64,000 nucleotides of DNA from Streptomyces griseus subsp. griseus. Its GTDB lineage: Bacteria > Actinomycetota > Actinomycetes > Streptomycetales > Streptomycetaceae. The stretch spans positions 682,001 through 746,000 of the forward strand of contig NZ_JOJE01000001.1 of the NCBI RefSeq assembly GCF_000720255.1, written 5' to 3'. Below, piece by piece: positions 8,256 through 19,161 of this stretch. The stretch's first letter is position 1. Each line of letters starts with the position of its first letter. The notes beneath the pieces are model-generated. The model did no database searches. It saw only the letters and a program-made list of their open reading frames with translations, and was not told the origin of the DNA. The translations under genes and the position numbers were made by a program.

Positions 8256-10316
8256 TCAGTTCGGAGTACGGTCCTTCTTCGGCCCGGAAGGCTCACTGCT
8301 GACCTCGGCCGCCGTCGCCGTCGCCGTGGCGAGCTGGGCGCGGGGGCCCTGGAGGGCGTACGTGAGGCCGAAGCCGGCGACGACGACGGCCGCGCCGCCG
8401 GCCGCGTCGAGGACCCAGTGGTTGCCGGTGGCGACGATCGCGCAGGCGGTGAGGAAGGGGTGCAGGAGGCCGAGCGCCTTCATCCACCACTTCGGCGCGA
8501 CGACCGCGATGACGAGCCCGCACCACAGGGACCAGCCGAAGTGCAGCGACGGCATCGCCGCGTACTGGTTGGTGAGGGCGGTCAGGGTGCCGTAGTCCGG
8601 CTTGGCGAAGTCCTGGACGCCGTGGACCGTGTCGATGATCCCGAGCGTCGGCATCAGGCGCGGCGGGGCCAGCGGGTAGAGCCAGAAGCCGACGAGGGCG
8701 AGGAGGGTGGCGAAGCCGAGGGCGGAGCGGGCCCAGCGGTAGTGGACCGGGCGGCGCCAGTAGAGGAGGCCGAGGACGGTCAGGGGGACGGCGAAGTGGA
8801 ACGACCCGTAGTAGAAGTCGAAGAAGTCGCGGAGCCGGCCGACCTGGACCACGGCGTGGTTGATCGCGTGCTCGACGTCGATGTGCAGGAAGCGTTCGGT
8901 GTCGAGGATCTGGTGGCCGTTCGTCTCCGCCCGGCCCCGGCCGCTCGAGTTGCTGTCCCCGGTCGCCGCGAGCCGCACCTGGGAGTAGGCGGCGTAGGTG
9001 ACGCGGATGAGGAGGAGTTCCAGGAGGAGATTGGGGCGGGTGAGGACCCTGCGCAGGAAGGGCAGCAGGGGGATGTGTTTGAAGCGGGTCGGAACCGCGG
9101 GCGCGTAGCGCGGGGGGATCGGGGCGCGGAAGTAGGGCGAGGTGCGGGACAGGAACGGGACGACGGTGGCGGCGGCCAGGGCGGCGAGCAGGACGGCGTT
9201 GTCGCGCACGGGATACAGGGGCGTCATGTTCGGCAGCATCATCTTCGCCGGGATCGTCATCACCAGGACGACGGCGACCGGCCACACGTACCGGTCGGAC
9301 GCCCGTTTGCCGACCCGGCCCACGACGGCGAGCAGTACCCACAGCAGCTGGTGCTGCCAGGTCGTCGGCGATACGGCGATCGCGGCGCAGCCGGTGATCG
9401 CCACGGCGAGCAGCAGCTGACCGCCGCGGGCGTAGCGGACGGCGCGGCGCAGGCCGAGGCAGGCGACGGCGGCGCCGAGGGTGAGGAAGAGGCCGATCTC
9501 CAGGGGGCCGGTGACGCCGAGCCGGAGCAGGGCGCCGTGCAGGGACTGGTTGGCGAGGTCGTCGGCCTCTCCACCGAGGCCGGCGCCGACCATGTGGTGC
9601 ACCCAGTACGTGTACGAGTCGTGCGGCATCGCCGCCCAGGCGAGTGCCGTGGACGCGGCGAAGGTGGCGCCCGTGGCGGTGGCGGCGCGGTGACGGCCGG
9701 TGAACCACAGCAGCGGGGTGAACAGCAGCACGGTGGGCTGCAGGGCGGCGGCCAGGCCGATGAGCACCCCGCTGGTGCGTTCCCCGCGTACGACGAAGCA
9801 GCCGAGGAGGACGAGGAGCACCGGGATGATGCTGGTCTGGCCGAGCCAGAGGGTGTTGCGCACCGGCAGCGACAGCATGAGCAGGCTGATCGCGACGGGC
9901 GCGGCGAGCAGCGCGGTGCGGCGGCTGACGGGTTGCGGCAGGGCACGGGCGACGACCATGCCGAGGGCGACGACCAGGAGGAGGGTGCCGAAGGTCCAGC
10001 CCCAGCCGAGGGCTTGTTCAGCCGAACGAGTGAGGGGTTTGAGGACAAGTCCCCCGAAGGGGGTACCGGTGAAGCGGGTGGAGTCGTAGAGCGACCCCTT
10101 CACGTGCAGGACGCCTTCCGGTCCGACCCAGGTCTCCAGGTCGGTGAGTCGGTCTCCGCGGGGGGTGCTGAGGACGACGGCCACCTGTCGTGCGGCGAGG
10201 AGGGCAGCGATCAGCCACAGTCCGAGGCGGGCCATGCGCAGGCGCGCCCTGGCCTCGCCGACCGCCGTCGCTCCCAGGGCTTTCGTCGGTCGCCCGCTGC
10301 GCTCCGCGTTCGCCAC
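8256..10316 (-). CDS. bifunctional GT87 glycosyltransferase-like / PAP2 phosphatase membrane protein
   Basis: The protein has 686 residues. The N-terminal 400 residues are a many-pass GT87/mannosyltransferase-like membrane domain, with an early extracytoplasmic loop (ETWVGPEGVLHVKGSLYDS), LGQTSIIPVLL and TTWQHQLLW. The C-terminal 250 residues are a PAP2/inositol phosphorylceramide synthase-like domain. It has HINHAVVQVGRLRDFFDFYYGSFHF, the PSLHFGWS phosphatase motif and GNHWVLDAAGG. The combination suggests transfer of a sugar from a polyprenyl phosphate donor and removal of phosphate from a lipid carrier or lipoglycan outside the membrane. The start is GTG at 10316 with GGAGG upstream. It is divergent from the methyltransferase gene. 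Confidence 0.8.
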   Translation of the reverse strand: MANAERSGRPTKALGATAVGEARARLRMARLGLWLIAALLAARQVAVVLSTPRGDRLTDLETWVGPEGVLHVKGSLYDSTRFTGTPFGGLVLKPLTRSAEQALGWGWTFGTLLLVVALGMVVARALPQPVSRRTALLAAPVAISLLMLSLPVRNTLWLGQTSIIPVLLVLLGCFVVRGERTSGVLIGLAAALQPTVLLFTPLLWFTGRHRAATATGATFAASTALAWAAMPHDSYTYWVHHMVGAGLGGEADDLANQSLHGALLRLGVTGPLEIGLFLTLGAAVACLGLRRAVRYARGGQLLLAVAITGCAAIAVSPTTWQHQLLWVLLAVVGRVGKRASDRYVWPVAVVLVMTIPAKMMLPNMTPLYPVRDNAVLLAALAAATVVPFLSRTSPYFRAPIPPRYAPAVPTRFKHIPLLPFLRRVLTRPNLLLELLLIRVTYAAYSQVRLAATGDSNSSGRGRAETNGHQILDTERFLHIDVEHAINHAVVQVGRLRDFFDFYYGSFHFAVPLTVLGLLYWRRPVHYRWARSALGFATLLALVGFWLYPLAPPRLMPTLGIIDTVHGVQDFAKPDYGTLTALTNQYAAMPSLHFGWSLWCGLVIAVVAPKWWMKALGLLHPFLTACAIVATGNHWVLDAAGGAAVVVAGFGLTYALQGPRAQLATATATAAEVSSEPSGPKKDRTPN

Positions 10317-10544
10317 GCCTCGTCGGCCTCCACCTGACGCCCTTGTCCCTTTTGTCGGCTAGACGATAGTCCGGGGGCTTCTTGGTCGCCTCTGGGGAGC
10401 GTGAAGGGTCACGGGAACCGGTTCCGGAGGGAGCACAGGAGGCGCCGGTCGTCCCCCTGGGCCGATCGGCTGAAATCGCCGTGCGGGGTACCCGGGAGGC
10501 ACCTTCGTGGGGGAACCTGCGCCGGAGCATCTTCGTTGGCGGAA

Positions 10545-10565
10545 CTAGTTAGCATTTCTAACTAG
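10545..10565. promoter_or_regulatory. perfect inverted repeat, likely operator of the O-methyltransferase gene
   Basis: Half-sites CTAGTTAG and CTAACTAG are exact reverse complements separated by five bases (CATTT). The repeat is AT-rich in a very GC-rich region and ends 6 bases before the AGGAG ribosome binding site of the gene starting at 10587. Size and symmetry fit a dimeric MarR- or TetR-type repressor. No such regulator gene is adjacent. Confidence 0.6.
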
Positions 10566-10586
10566 ATATTAGGAGAGGCAGAGCGC

Positions 10587-11258
10587 ATGAGCGACTCGCA
10601 GATCTGGGACGCCGTCGACGCGTACTTCACCGCCCACCTCACCCCGGACGACGAGGTCACCCGTGCCGCACTGCGGGACAGCGAGGCGGCCGGCCTGCCG
10701 CAGATCAACGTCACGGCGAACCAGGGCAAGCTGCTCCAGCTGCTCGCCCAGATCCAGGGCGCCCGCACCATCCTGGAGATCGGCACGCTCGGGGGGTACA
10801 GCACCATCTGGCTGGGCCGGGCGCTGCCCGCCGACGGCCGCCTGATCTCCCTGGAGTACGACCCGAAGAACGCCGAGGTCGCCATCCGCAACATCGCCCG
10901 GGCGGGCCTCGACAAGGTCGTCGAAGTACGCGTCGGCGCGGCCCTGGACTCGCTGCCCCAGCTCGCCGACGAGAACCCGCCCCCCTTCGACCTGGTCTTC
11001 ATCGACGCCGACAAGGCCAACAACGCGCGCTACGTGGAGTGGGCGCTGAGGCTCACCAGCGCCGGCAGCCTGATCGTCGTCGACAACGTCGTCCGCGGCG
11101 GCCGCGTCGCCGATGTGGACAGCTCCACCCCCGACATCCAGGGCACCCGCGCCGCGATCGAGCTCATCGGCACGCATCCCCGGCTCAGCGGCACCGCCGT
11201 CCAGACGGTCGGCGGCAAGGGCTACGACGGTTTCGCGTTGGCGCGGGTGCTGGCGTAG
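10587..11258 (+). CDS. SAM-dependent O-methyltransferase
   Basis: This 223-residue cytosolic enzyme belongs to the caffeoyl-CoA/catechol O-methyltransferase family (Methyltransf_3). It shows LEIGTLGGYSTIWLGRALP (SAM motif I), SLEYDPKNAEVA, the metal-binding LVFIDADKANNARY and IVVDNVVRGGRVAD. The length is typical. AGGAG sits well placed before the ATG. A perfect palindrome ending just before that site suggests direct repression at the promoter or leader. The substrate, probably a phenolic compound or quinone-like molecule, cannot be assigned from sequence. Confidence 0.88.
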   Translation: MSDSQIWDAVDAYFTAHLTPDDEVTRAALRDSEAAGLPQINVTANQGKLLQLLAQIQGARTILEIGTLGGYSTIWLGRALPADGRLISLEYDPKNAEVAIRNIARAGLDKVVEVRVGAALDSLPQLADENPPPFDLVFIDADKANNARYVEWALRLTSAGSLIVVDNVVRGGRVADVDSSTPDIQGTRAAIELIGTHPRLSGTAVQTVGGKGYDGFALARVLA

Positions 11259-11279
11259 CCGTACCGGGCCTGCCCGGGC

Positions 11280-11675
11280 CTACTGCGCCTCGTGGTAGAA
11301 GCCGACGTTGACGCTGCGCGGCCCGGTGCGGTCCACGATCACGATCTCACCGGCGCCGCCCTTCGGCAGCTGCACGGTCCCGCCGTACGCGATGGTCTGC
11401 GCGTACTCCCCGACCACCAGCCGCACCTCGGAGGAGGGGTCGGGCTGCGAGCCGCGCAGCCAGGTGACCTGCCAGCCGCCCTCGGGTCCGCACAGGAACT
11501 CCAGGTGGACCCGGGAGACGAACAGCCAGTCGTCGGGCGTCGCGAGACGGCACACGGATCTGTCCCGGCCCACCCGAAGCACGGCGCCGGGATCGCTGGG
11601 CGCGTCGGCCATGAGCATGCCGGCCGTGGCGCCCGCGTCCGTCCCGGACACGGTGGCCATGGTGAGTTCGAGCAC
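11280..11675 (-). CDS. FHA-domain-like protein
   Basis: The protein has about 131 residues. RVGRDRSVCRLATPDDWLFVSRVHLEF carries the conserved Gly-Arg and Ser-Arg-x-His signature of forkhead-associated phosphothreonine-binding domains, and GGTVQLPKGGAGEIVIVD supplies later strands. The long open frame upstream is low-complexity, so the start is taken as the GTG at 11675, preceded by AAGGAG. It probably binds a phosphorylated partner of a Ser/Thr kinase. No kinase gene is adjacent, so the partner is unknown. Confidence 0.7.
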   Translation of the reverse strand: MLELTMATVSGTDAGATAGMLMADAPSDPGAVLRVGRDRSVCRLATPDDWLFVSRVHLEFLCGPEGGWQVTWLRGSQPDPSSEVRLVVGEYAQTIAYGGTVQLPKGGAGEIVIVDRTGPRSVNVGFYHEAQ

Positions 11676-11799
11676 GTGCGCTCCTTCTGAAGTGTGCCTG
11701 CCGCAGTGGCCTGCTGAACTGTGCGTGCGAGCGGCCGGGTTGAGGACCGCCGCCGCATGATAAATCGCCCGGTGCCGCCGCGTCCGGCACAATGGAGTC

Positions 11800-12252
11800 A
11801 TGACCGAGCGAAAGCCACCGGGCGTACCGTTCGAGTCCTGGGTCGACAAGCAGATCCGAGACGCGCAGGTGCGTGGCGAGTTCGACCGACTGGTCGGAGC
11901 GGGCAAGCCGTTGCCGCCCGGCACGGACACGTCGTACGACGACCTGTGGTGGATCAAGCGCAAGATGGCCCGCGAGGGTCTTTCCGTCCTGCCGCCCGCG
12001 CTCGCGCTGCGCAAGGAGGCCGAGGACACGCTGGCCGCGGCGCTCGTGGCGCCCTCGGAGCGGATCGTGCGGAAGCTGATCACCGACGTCAACGTCAAGA
12101 TCCGCGAGATGATGTTCAAACCGCCGCCCGGCCCCCCGCTGGGCAAGAAGCCGTACGACGTCGAGGACGTCGTACGGCAGTGGCGGGAGCTCCGGACGGC
12201 GGCGGACGCGTCGGATGCGGTGGACGCGTCGGACACGCAGACTGATGCGTGA
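11800..12252 (+). CDS. DUF1992 (DnaJC28-like) domain protein
   Basis: This 150-residue protein has the DUF1992 core at residues 10-115: FESWVDKQIRDAQVRGEFD, GKPLPPG, YDDLWWIKRKMAREGLS and LPPALALRKEAED. The family is shared with the DnaJ-homologue subfamily C member 28 but has no J domain here. The C-terminus is an Ala/Asp-rich, low-complexity tail (DASDAVDASDTQTDA) that merges into a run of heptamer repeats, so the stop may have shifted recently. It is divergent from the FHA gene. Confidence 0.85.
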   Translation: MTERKPPGVPFESWVDKQIRDAQVRGEFDRLVGAGKPLPPGTDTSYDDLWWIKRKMAREGLSVLPPALALRKEAEDTLAAALVAPSERIVRKLITDVNVKIREMMFKPPPGPPLGKKPYDVEDVVRQWRELRTAADASDAVDASDTQTDA

Positions 12253-12287
12253 TGCCAGATGCGTGATGCGTGATGCGTGATGCGTCA
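12243..12287. repeat. TGATGCG heptamer tandem array
   Basis: About five copies of the heptamer TGATGCG, some imperfect, span the stop codon of the DUF1992 gene and run into the end of the next, convergent gene. Related GATGCG and GACGCGTCGG words lie just upstream in the coding tail. This looks like slippage-prone DNA that sets the C-termini of both genes. Confidence 0.75.
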
Positions 12288-12953
12288 GACGCGTAGGAGG
12301 CGTTCCGCCAGCTCGCGGTAGTCCCGCAAGGCCAGGCGCAGTTGCTCGGTGTCGGTGGAGGTGACGGGCTTGTCCTCGCCGGCCTCCGCGGACTGCCAGG
12401 CCCCGCGCAGGGTGCGGCGGCGGCGCGTCACGGCCTCCGTGAAGCGTGCGGCGACCTCCTCGAGGACGTGGTCGGCCTCCTCCACGGCGGCCCGGGGCCC
12501 GTCGACGAACCCGGCCACGGCGTGATGCAGCTGGAGGGCGAGCTTGTCGGCCTCGTCGTGCGAGAGCAGCCGGGCCTCTTCGTCGGCGTGCGGCGCGACG
12601 GAGGGGGTCCCGGTCGAGGTGGTCGTCTTCCGGCCGACCGCACCGCCGCTCACCGGCCTACCGCCGAGGGGCGTGCCGTGCTCGTGCTCCTCGGGGATTC
12701 CTGCGGTTCCGGTGTCGGGCACGGTGCCCTGTGACGCGGTGCCGCGTGTGCCTCGGGCGGGGATGTCCTCCGCCCCGGCGCCGAGGCCGCCGGGCGTGCT
12801 CGCGCCCTTGGTCCGGTGCGGCTCCGTGCCGGTGCCCGGGATCCTCCGCTCGTCGAGGCCCTCGCCCGTGCGCTCGCCCCGGATGCCCTTCGGGCCCGGC
12901 TCCGGGTCGCGGCGCCTGTTCTCGTCGGGTGTCACATCGGCCATGTCGTTCAC
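12285..12953 (-). CDS. hypothetical protein with disordered N-terminus and helical C-terminus
   Basis: The protein has about 222 residues. Residues 1-120 are Gly/Pro/Thr-rich and charged, with no predicted fold. Residues 125-222 are helical and amphipathic (DKLALQLHHAVAGFVDGPRAAVEEADHVLEEVAARFTEA is the clearest part). A similar helical stretch occurs in the neighbouring upstream protein (RFVDSPREAVAEAEQLLSELA), so the two C-terminal halves look like paralogues. The GTG at 12953 overlaps the upstream stop as GTGA; an ATG three codons later is an alternative. The function is unknown. Confidence 0.65.
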   Translation of the reverse strand: MNDMADVTPDENRRRDPEPGPKGIRGERTGEGLDERRIPGTGTEPHRTKGASTPGGLGAGAEDIPARGTRGTASQGTVPDTGTAGIPEEHEHGTPLGGRPVSGGAVGRKTTTSTGTPSVAPHADEEARLLSHDEADKLALQLHHAVAGFVDGPRAAVEEADHVLEEVAARFTEAVTRRRRTLRGAWQSAEAGEDKPVTSTDTEQLRLALRDYRELAERLLRV

Positions 12954-13621
12954 CCCTCCCTCGTCTGGTGACTGTGGAACGACGGCAGGTGACCGCGGCT
13001 GCCGACACGGGCCTTGCCGCGGTGGTCGTCGGTCGCGCGGTGGCGGCCGGCGTCGCGGCGCACCGGGCCCATCAGGTCCTCGAACAGGTCACGCGCCTCG
13101 ACCAGCGCCTCGCGCAGTTCCTCCGTGCCCGGCGTCCGGCCGTCCTGCTCACTGCCCGCGCGGCCGCGTACGACGCTGTGCACGCGCCGGTAGCCGTGCA
13201 CGTGGTGCCCGTGGTGGACGGAGAGCGCGGCGACCTGCTCCTCGTACCGCCCGCCGTCGGGGAAGCCCCGGGCTCCGGCCAGCTCGGAGAGCAGCTGCTC
13301 CGCCTCGGCCACCGCCTCCCGCGGCGAGTCGACGAAGCGCTCCTGAACGGCCGTCCAGCGGGCCTCGAAGCGTTCCCGCTCCGCCGGCTCCAGCGGCCGC
13401 TCGCGCAGTCCGCCGTGCCGCTCCACGAGTGCGCCGAGCTCCCGCTCGGCGGCCTTGGTGTCTCCGTCGTGCCTGGCCACGGCACGGTCGTACTCGGGCC
13501 CGAAGCGCCGCTTCAGGCTTCCTCCGCCCCGCGCTCCTCGGCCCCGCAGAGCCAGGGCGGCCGCCACTGCGACGACGGCCGCCACGATCACGATCAGAGC
13601 GATGATCACGCCTGTGGACAT
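12950..13621 (-). CDS. membrane-anchored hypothetical protein
   Basis: This 223-residue protein starts MSTGVIIALIVIVAAVVAV, a single N-terminal membrane anchor or uncleaved signal. A basic stretch (RGRGARGGGSLKRRFG) and a long helical cytoplasmic or periplasmic domain follow. The latter contains EYDRAVARHDGDTKAAERELG, RFEARWTAVQERFVDSPREAV and a His-rich HHGHHVHGYRRVHS. The upstream in-frame ATG region is not protein-like and was left out. Its stop overlaps the start of the following gene, so the pair is an operon. The function is unknown. Confidence 0.7.
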   Translation of the reverse strand: MSTGVIIALIVIVAAVVAVAAALALRGRGARGGGSLKRRFGPEYDRAVARHDGDTKAAERELGALVERHGGLRERPLEPAERERFEARWTAVQERFVDSPREAVAEAEQLLSELAGARGFPDGGRYEEQVAALSVHHGHHVHGYRRVHSVVRGRAGSEQDGRTPGTEELREALVEARDLFEDLMGPVRRDAGRHRATDDHRGKARVGSRGHLPSFHSHQTREG

Positions 13622-14006
13622 GGTTGCCTTCCGGTGTATGGCCCAGTGGGCCGACTTGTCGTTCGGGTTGCCCGGAAGGCACCGCCCAAACGGCGGAGCC
13701 AAGCCACCTACGGCGGCCGGAGTTTCCTGTGACGGGCGTGTCGATCCGCCGTCCGCCGGACCGAGTCAGGGCATCGCCGGGCCGCAGCCGGGCCGCGAGC
13801 ACCCACTGGGCATCGGATGCAGGGGATGGAGGGCGGGGAGGGCGGCCCCGACGACGAGCTGCTCGCCGACCGGTCCCGGCCTGCGGTGGTCGGCGGCTCT
13901 TCGACGAACTCGGCGACCAGCACACCGAGTGGACGAAGACTCAGGTGGCGGACTTGCCCGAGGTCACGCATAACCGGTTGCGCAAGGTGCCCGCCGGCTC
14001 CTGAGA
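13622..14006. other. intergenic region, no clear gene
   Basis: This is the divergent gap between the membrane-anchored protein and the acetyltransferase. A plus-strand frame near 13895-14004 reads FDELGDQHTEWTKTQVAD and stops just before the next start. It could be a gene tail remnant, but I cannot name a family. I see no strong hairpin or promoter motif otherwise. Confidence 0.4.
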
Positions 14007-14555
14007 ATGACCGGCATGAGCTCCTGGACCGTAACCCCGGAACCCTTCGACTCCCCTGTCGCCGCCGCGCTCTGGCGGGCGTACTACACCGAGGTCAGCG
14101 ACCGCTGGTACCTGCTGCACGAGGGACGCAGGACCGACCCGGACGAGCTGCGGCGCGAGATCGCCGCGCAGACCGGCGAGGACCTGGCCCCGCCGGGCGG
14201 ACGGCTGCTGGTCGCGCGGCACGACGGTGAGCCGGCCGGCAGCGCGGGCGTACGGCTGTTGAAGGCGGACGCGACGACCGCCGAACTCAAGCGGGTGTTC
14301 CTGCTGCCCGGGATGCGCGGAAAGGGCGGGGCGGCACTGCTGGTCGCTGCCGCCGAGGAAGCGGCCCGTGAACTGGGCGCCGGGCGCATGGTCCTGGACA
14401 CCCGCGGCGATCTGGTGGAGGCCCGCACCCTCTACACCCGGCTCGGCTACACGGAAACCGCGCCGCACAACGACGAGCCGTACGCGGAGCACTGGTTCAG
14501 CAAGAGGCTGGGGTCGTCGGGGGCGAGCGGGAGGATCTCGGTCCAGCCGGACTGA
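14007..14555 (+). CDS. GNAT family N-acetyltransferase
   Basis: This 182-residue cytosolic enzyme has a GNAT core. LLVARHDGEPAGSAGVRLL and ELKRVFLLPGMRGKGGAALL give the acetyl-CoA pyrophosphate loop (variant RGKGGA). TLYTRLGYTETAPHNDEPYAEHWFSKRL gives the C-terminal strand pair. The N-terminal 50 residues are helical. An ATG three codons further in is an equally good start. The last residues (SSGASGRISVQPD) extend past the usual end towards a repetitive region. The substrate is unknown. Confidence 0.8.
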   Translation: MTGMSSWTVTPEPFDSPVAAALWRAYYTEVSDRWYLLHEGRRTDPDELRREIAAQTGEDLAPPGGRLLVARHDGEPAGSAGVRLLKADATTAELKRVFLLPGMRGKGGAALLVAAAEEAARELGAGRMVLDTRGDLVEARTLYTRLGYTETAPHNDEPYAEHWFSKRLGSSGASGRISVQPD

Positions 14556-14620
14556 GCGGGCCGGCATCGGCCGGGTGTCGGGGGCGGGGCCAGGGTCGGG
14601 GGTCGGCCCGGGCGGCTCGG

Positions 14621-14966
14621 GCATCGGCCGGGCAGCCGGCGTCGGGTGGGCGGCTCGGGCGGCTCCGGCCCAACAGGCATCGGCCAGGCGGCCAGGGTCG
14701 GCGGGTCGGTTCGGGCCGGCCGCCAAGGGGGGGCGGTTCAGGTGCGCCGCTGGGCGGTCGACTTGGGACGGTCAATGCAGGCAGGGCGCTGGGCGGGTCG
14801 AGCATCGGCCGGGCAGCCGGGGCCGGGTGGGCGGCTCGGGCGGCTCGGGCATCGGCCAGGCGGCCAGGGTCGGCGGGTCGGTTCGGGCGGGCCGCCGAGG
14901 GAGGGCGGTTCAGGTGCGCCGCTGGGCGGTCGACTTGGGACGGTCAGTGCAGGCAGGGCGCTGGGC
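14621..14966. repeat. approximately 170-bp direct duplication
   Basis: Two near-identical blocks, 14621-14794 and 14802-14966, each start at GCATCGGCCGGGCAGCCGG and end at GGCAGGGCGCTGGGC. They share long exact stretches, including GGTGCGCCGCTGGGCGGTCG. They differ by a short insertion and scattered substitutions. The blocks are rich in GGTCGG and GGGCGGCTCGG words. No convincing protein is encoded on either strand. Confidence 0.8.
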
Positions 14967-14971
14967 ATCCG

Positions 14972-17169
<2,198 letters not shown>

Positions 17170-17279
17170 TTATGGCCCGTTGAGTCCTGTTGGAAGGCGA
17201 CATTCCGGGGGGCGAGGGAGTTCGCGTGTGTGGAGGGTCTGCATAATTTCTGGAGCTTGCATGGGGAGGGACCGAACAC

Positions 17280-18299
17280 GTGGACGAACCGAACGGCCAT
17301 CAGTGCCCGGAATGCGGTGCGCTCCGGACACGGGCCAACACCCCGTCCTGCGCCTGTACCCAACGGGCAGCGGACGCTCTGCGCGAGGCACGGACGGCGG
17401 AGGCGGCCGCGGCGGAGGACTTCGATCCATTGCGGATTCGGCCGTACGTGGAAATCGAGGGCGGTGCCGGGGAGGGGGTCGGCGCGGGCCGGGAGGAAAG
17501 GGCCGGCGCCGACGCGACGATGCCGTTGCGCGCGGTCGCTCCGGAAGGGGGCGGCCCGGTGGACGCCACCGCGGTGCTCCCCATCCCCCTGGCCGCTCCG
17601 TCCGGCGCGCCGAGAGGGACGGACGTGAGCCCGTTCGAGGGCGCGGCTGTCGAGGGCGCGCACGACTCGGGCGCCGAGCCGGGCGAACCCCGGCGGCGAC
17701 GTGCGGTCCTGCTCGGGGTCGCGGCGGGGGTCGTGGCGGTCGTGGCTGCGGCCGGGTACGCGAGCGGGTTGTTCTCCTACGAGACGCCCTCGCGGGACGG
17801 CTCGGCATCGAAGGACGTACGAGCGGCGGTGCCGGCCCCGTCCACCAGCGCCGCGCCGCCCCCCGCTCCGACGACACCCGGCCCCGCGTCCCCCACCCCG
17901 ACGCCCACAGCCTCGCCCTCGACCGCCTCACCGAGCCCGACCCCGTCCGAGTCGGCGTCGAGCGCGCCTCCCTCCCCGTCGCCCTCGACCGAACCGAGCC
18001 CCTCCCCCACACCGACGGCCACGCCGACTTCCCTCCAGCCCGACGACGACGCGGCCCGCCGGAGCAAAACCGAACCGGTCGTACTGCGCCAGGGCGACCG
18101 GGGTCCCGAGGTGAGCGAACTCCAGCAGCGTCTGCGCCAGTTGCACCTCTACAACGACGACATCGACGGCACGTACAACACCCAGGTCGAGAACGCCGTG
18201 CGCAACTACCAGTGGTCCCGCGACGTCCAGGACGACGAGCTGGGCGTGTACGGCACGGCTACCCGGGCCGCGCTGGAAGGGGAGACCGAGGAGCCGTGA
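17280..18299 (+). CDS. membrane-anchored peptidoglycan-binding protein with N-terminal zinc ribbon
   Basis: This 339-residue protein opens with a cytoplasmic zinc-ribbon-like motif (CPECGALRTRANTPSCAC), followed by an acidic low-complexity stretch. A basic RRRRAVLL leads into one TM helix (GVAAGVVAVVAAAGYASG, near residue 150). Beyond it lies a long Pro/Ser/Thr wall-spanning region. The C-terminal 70 residues form a PG_binding_1 domain (VLRQGDRGPEVSELQQRLRQL, DIDGTYNTQVENAVRNYQ). It thus links the cytosol to the cell wall. The GTG start follows GGGGAGGGA. It ends in a bidirectional terminator. Confidence 0.85.
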   Translation: MDEPNGHQCPECGALRTRANTPSCACTQRAADALREARTAEAAAAEDFDPLRIRPYVEIEGGAGEGVGAGREERAGADATMPLRAVAPEGGGPVDATAVLPIPLAAPSGAPRGTDVSPFEGAAVEGAHDSGAEPGEPRRRRAVLLGVAAGVVAVVAAAGYASGLFSYETPSRDGSASKDVRAAVPAPSTSAAPPPAPTTPGPASPTPTPTASPSTASPSPTPSESASSAPPSPSPSTEPSPSPTPTATPTSLQPDDDAARRSKTEPVVLRQGDRGPEVSELQQRLRQLHLYNDDIDGTYNTQVENAVRNYQWSRDVQDDELGVYGTATRAALEGETEEP

Positions 18300-18320
18300 G
18301 GGCTCGGCAACGCCGGCCGC

Positions 18321-18346
18321 CAGGCCCCCGCGGCGGTGGGGGCCTG
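18321..18346. terminator. bidirectional hairpin terminator
   Basis: A 9-bp perfect stem (CAGGCCCCC / GGGGGCCTG) with an 8-base loop lies between the convergent peptidoglycan-binding and HAD genes. No T-run is present, as is common in Streptomyces. Confidence 0.65.
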
Positions 18347-18384
18347 CCCGATGTCGCCCCTGGGCGCCGGTGGGCGCCCTGCGC

Positions 18385-19062
18385 TCACGCCGTCGTCCGA
18401 CCGTTCACCCACAGACGCACCCCGCCCTCGTCCGCCGGCACCTCGACGCGCACGTCCCTCAGATCGCGTACCCACGCGTCGGGGTCGTAGCTCGCGGCCC
18501 GGTCGCCTACGCCGACCACCCGCATCCCCGCGGCGCGGCCCGCCGCGATGCCGGCCTGTGAGTCCTCGAAGACCACGCAGTCCTCGGGGGCGACACCCAG
18601 TTCCGCCGCGGCCTTGAGGAAGCCCTCGGGGTCGGGCTTGCTGGCGCCCACGGATTCGGCGGTGACGCGGACCTCGGGGAGCGGGAGTCCCACCGCGGCC
18701 ATGCGGGCCGTGGAGAGGGCGGCGTCCGCCGAGGTGACCAGGGCGTGGGCCACTCCTTGGAGGCAGGAGAGGAAGTGCTGTGCGCCGGGTACGGCGACCA
18801 CGCCGTCCATGTCCGCCGTCTCCTCGGCGAGCATGCGCGCGTTGTCCGCGTGGTTCTGTTCCGCCGGGCGGTCGGGCAGCAGGAGGGCCATGGACGCGTG
18901 GCCCTGCCTGCCGTGGACGACCCGCATGATCTCGTCGCCGTTCAGCCCGTGCCGGTCGGCCCAGCGCCGCCAGATGCGTTCGACCACTGCGTCGGAGTTG
19001 ACGAGGGTGCCGTCCATGTCGAGCAGGAGGGCGCGGGCGGTGAGGGCGGCGGTGGCCGTCAT
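18385..19062 (-). CDS. HAD-superfamily phosphatase (beta-phosphoglucomutase/sugar phosphatase type)
   Basis: This 225-residue cytosolic enzyme has all four HAD motifs. Motif I is [13 protein letters not shown], motif II is ALVTSAD, motif III is the Lys of [14 protein letters not shown], and motif IV is [19 protein letters not shown]. The cap is helical and sits between motifs I and II (subclass IA). The family removes phosphate from small sugar phosphates or moves it; DxDGT with Asp at +2 is catalytic. The ATG at 19062 has TTGGAG upstream; the earlier TTG is that same site and was not used. Confidence 0.85.
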   Translation of the reverse strand: MTATAALTARALLLDMDGTLVNSDAVVERIWRRWADRHGLNGDEIMRVVHGRQGHASMALLLPDRPAEQNHADNARMLAEETADMDGVVAVPGAQHFLSCLQGVAHALVTSADAALSTARMAAVGLPLPEVRVTAESVGASKPDPEGFLKAAAELGVAPEDCVVFEDSQAGIAAGRAAGMRVVGVGDRAASYDPDAWVRDLRDVRVEVPADEGGVRLWVNGRTTA

Positions 19063-19131
19063 GGGCAGCAGCTCCAAGGACGGGCTCGGCGCGAAAGAGC
19101 CCGGGAGAGGGCGGGGAAGGAGACAAAGCGC

Positions 19132-19161
19132 CCCGCCCGCCGGTCAGGGAAAACGGGCGGG
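19132..19161 (-). terminator. hairpin downstream of the GDT1-like gene
   Basis: CCCGCCCG and CGGGCGGG form an 8-bp perfect stem around a 14-base loop. It lies about 100 bp after the stop of the minus-strand cation transporter and before the HAD gene. Confidence 0.45.

Noticed and set aside
8142..10337. 731-codon plus-strand frame over the PAP2 gene
   Set aside because: Glu/Gly/Arg-rich antisense translation; the minus strand has clear TM and PAP2 motifs.
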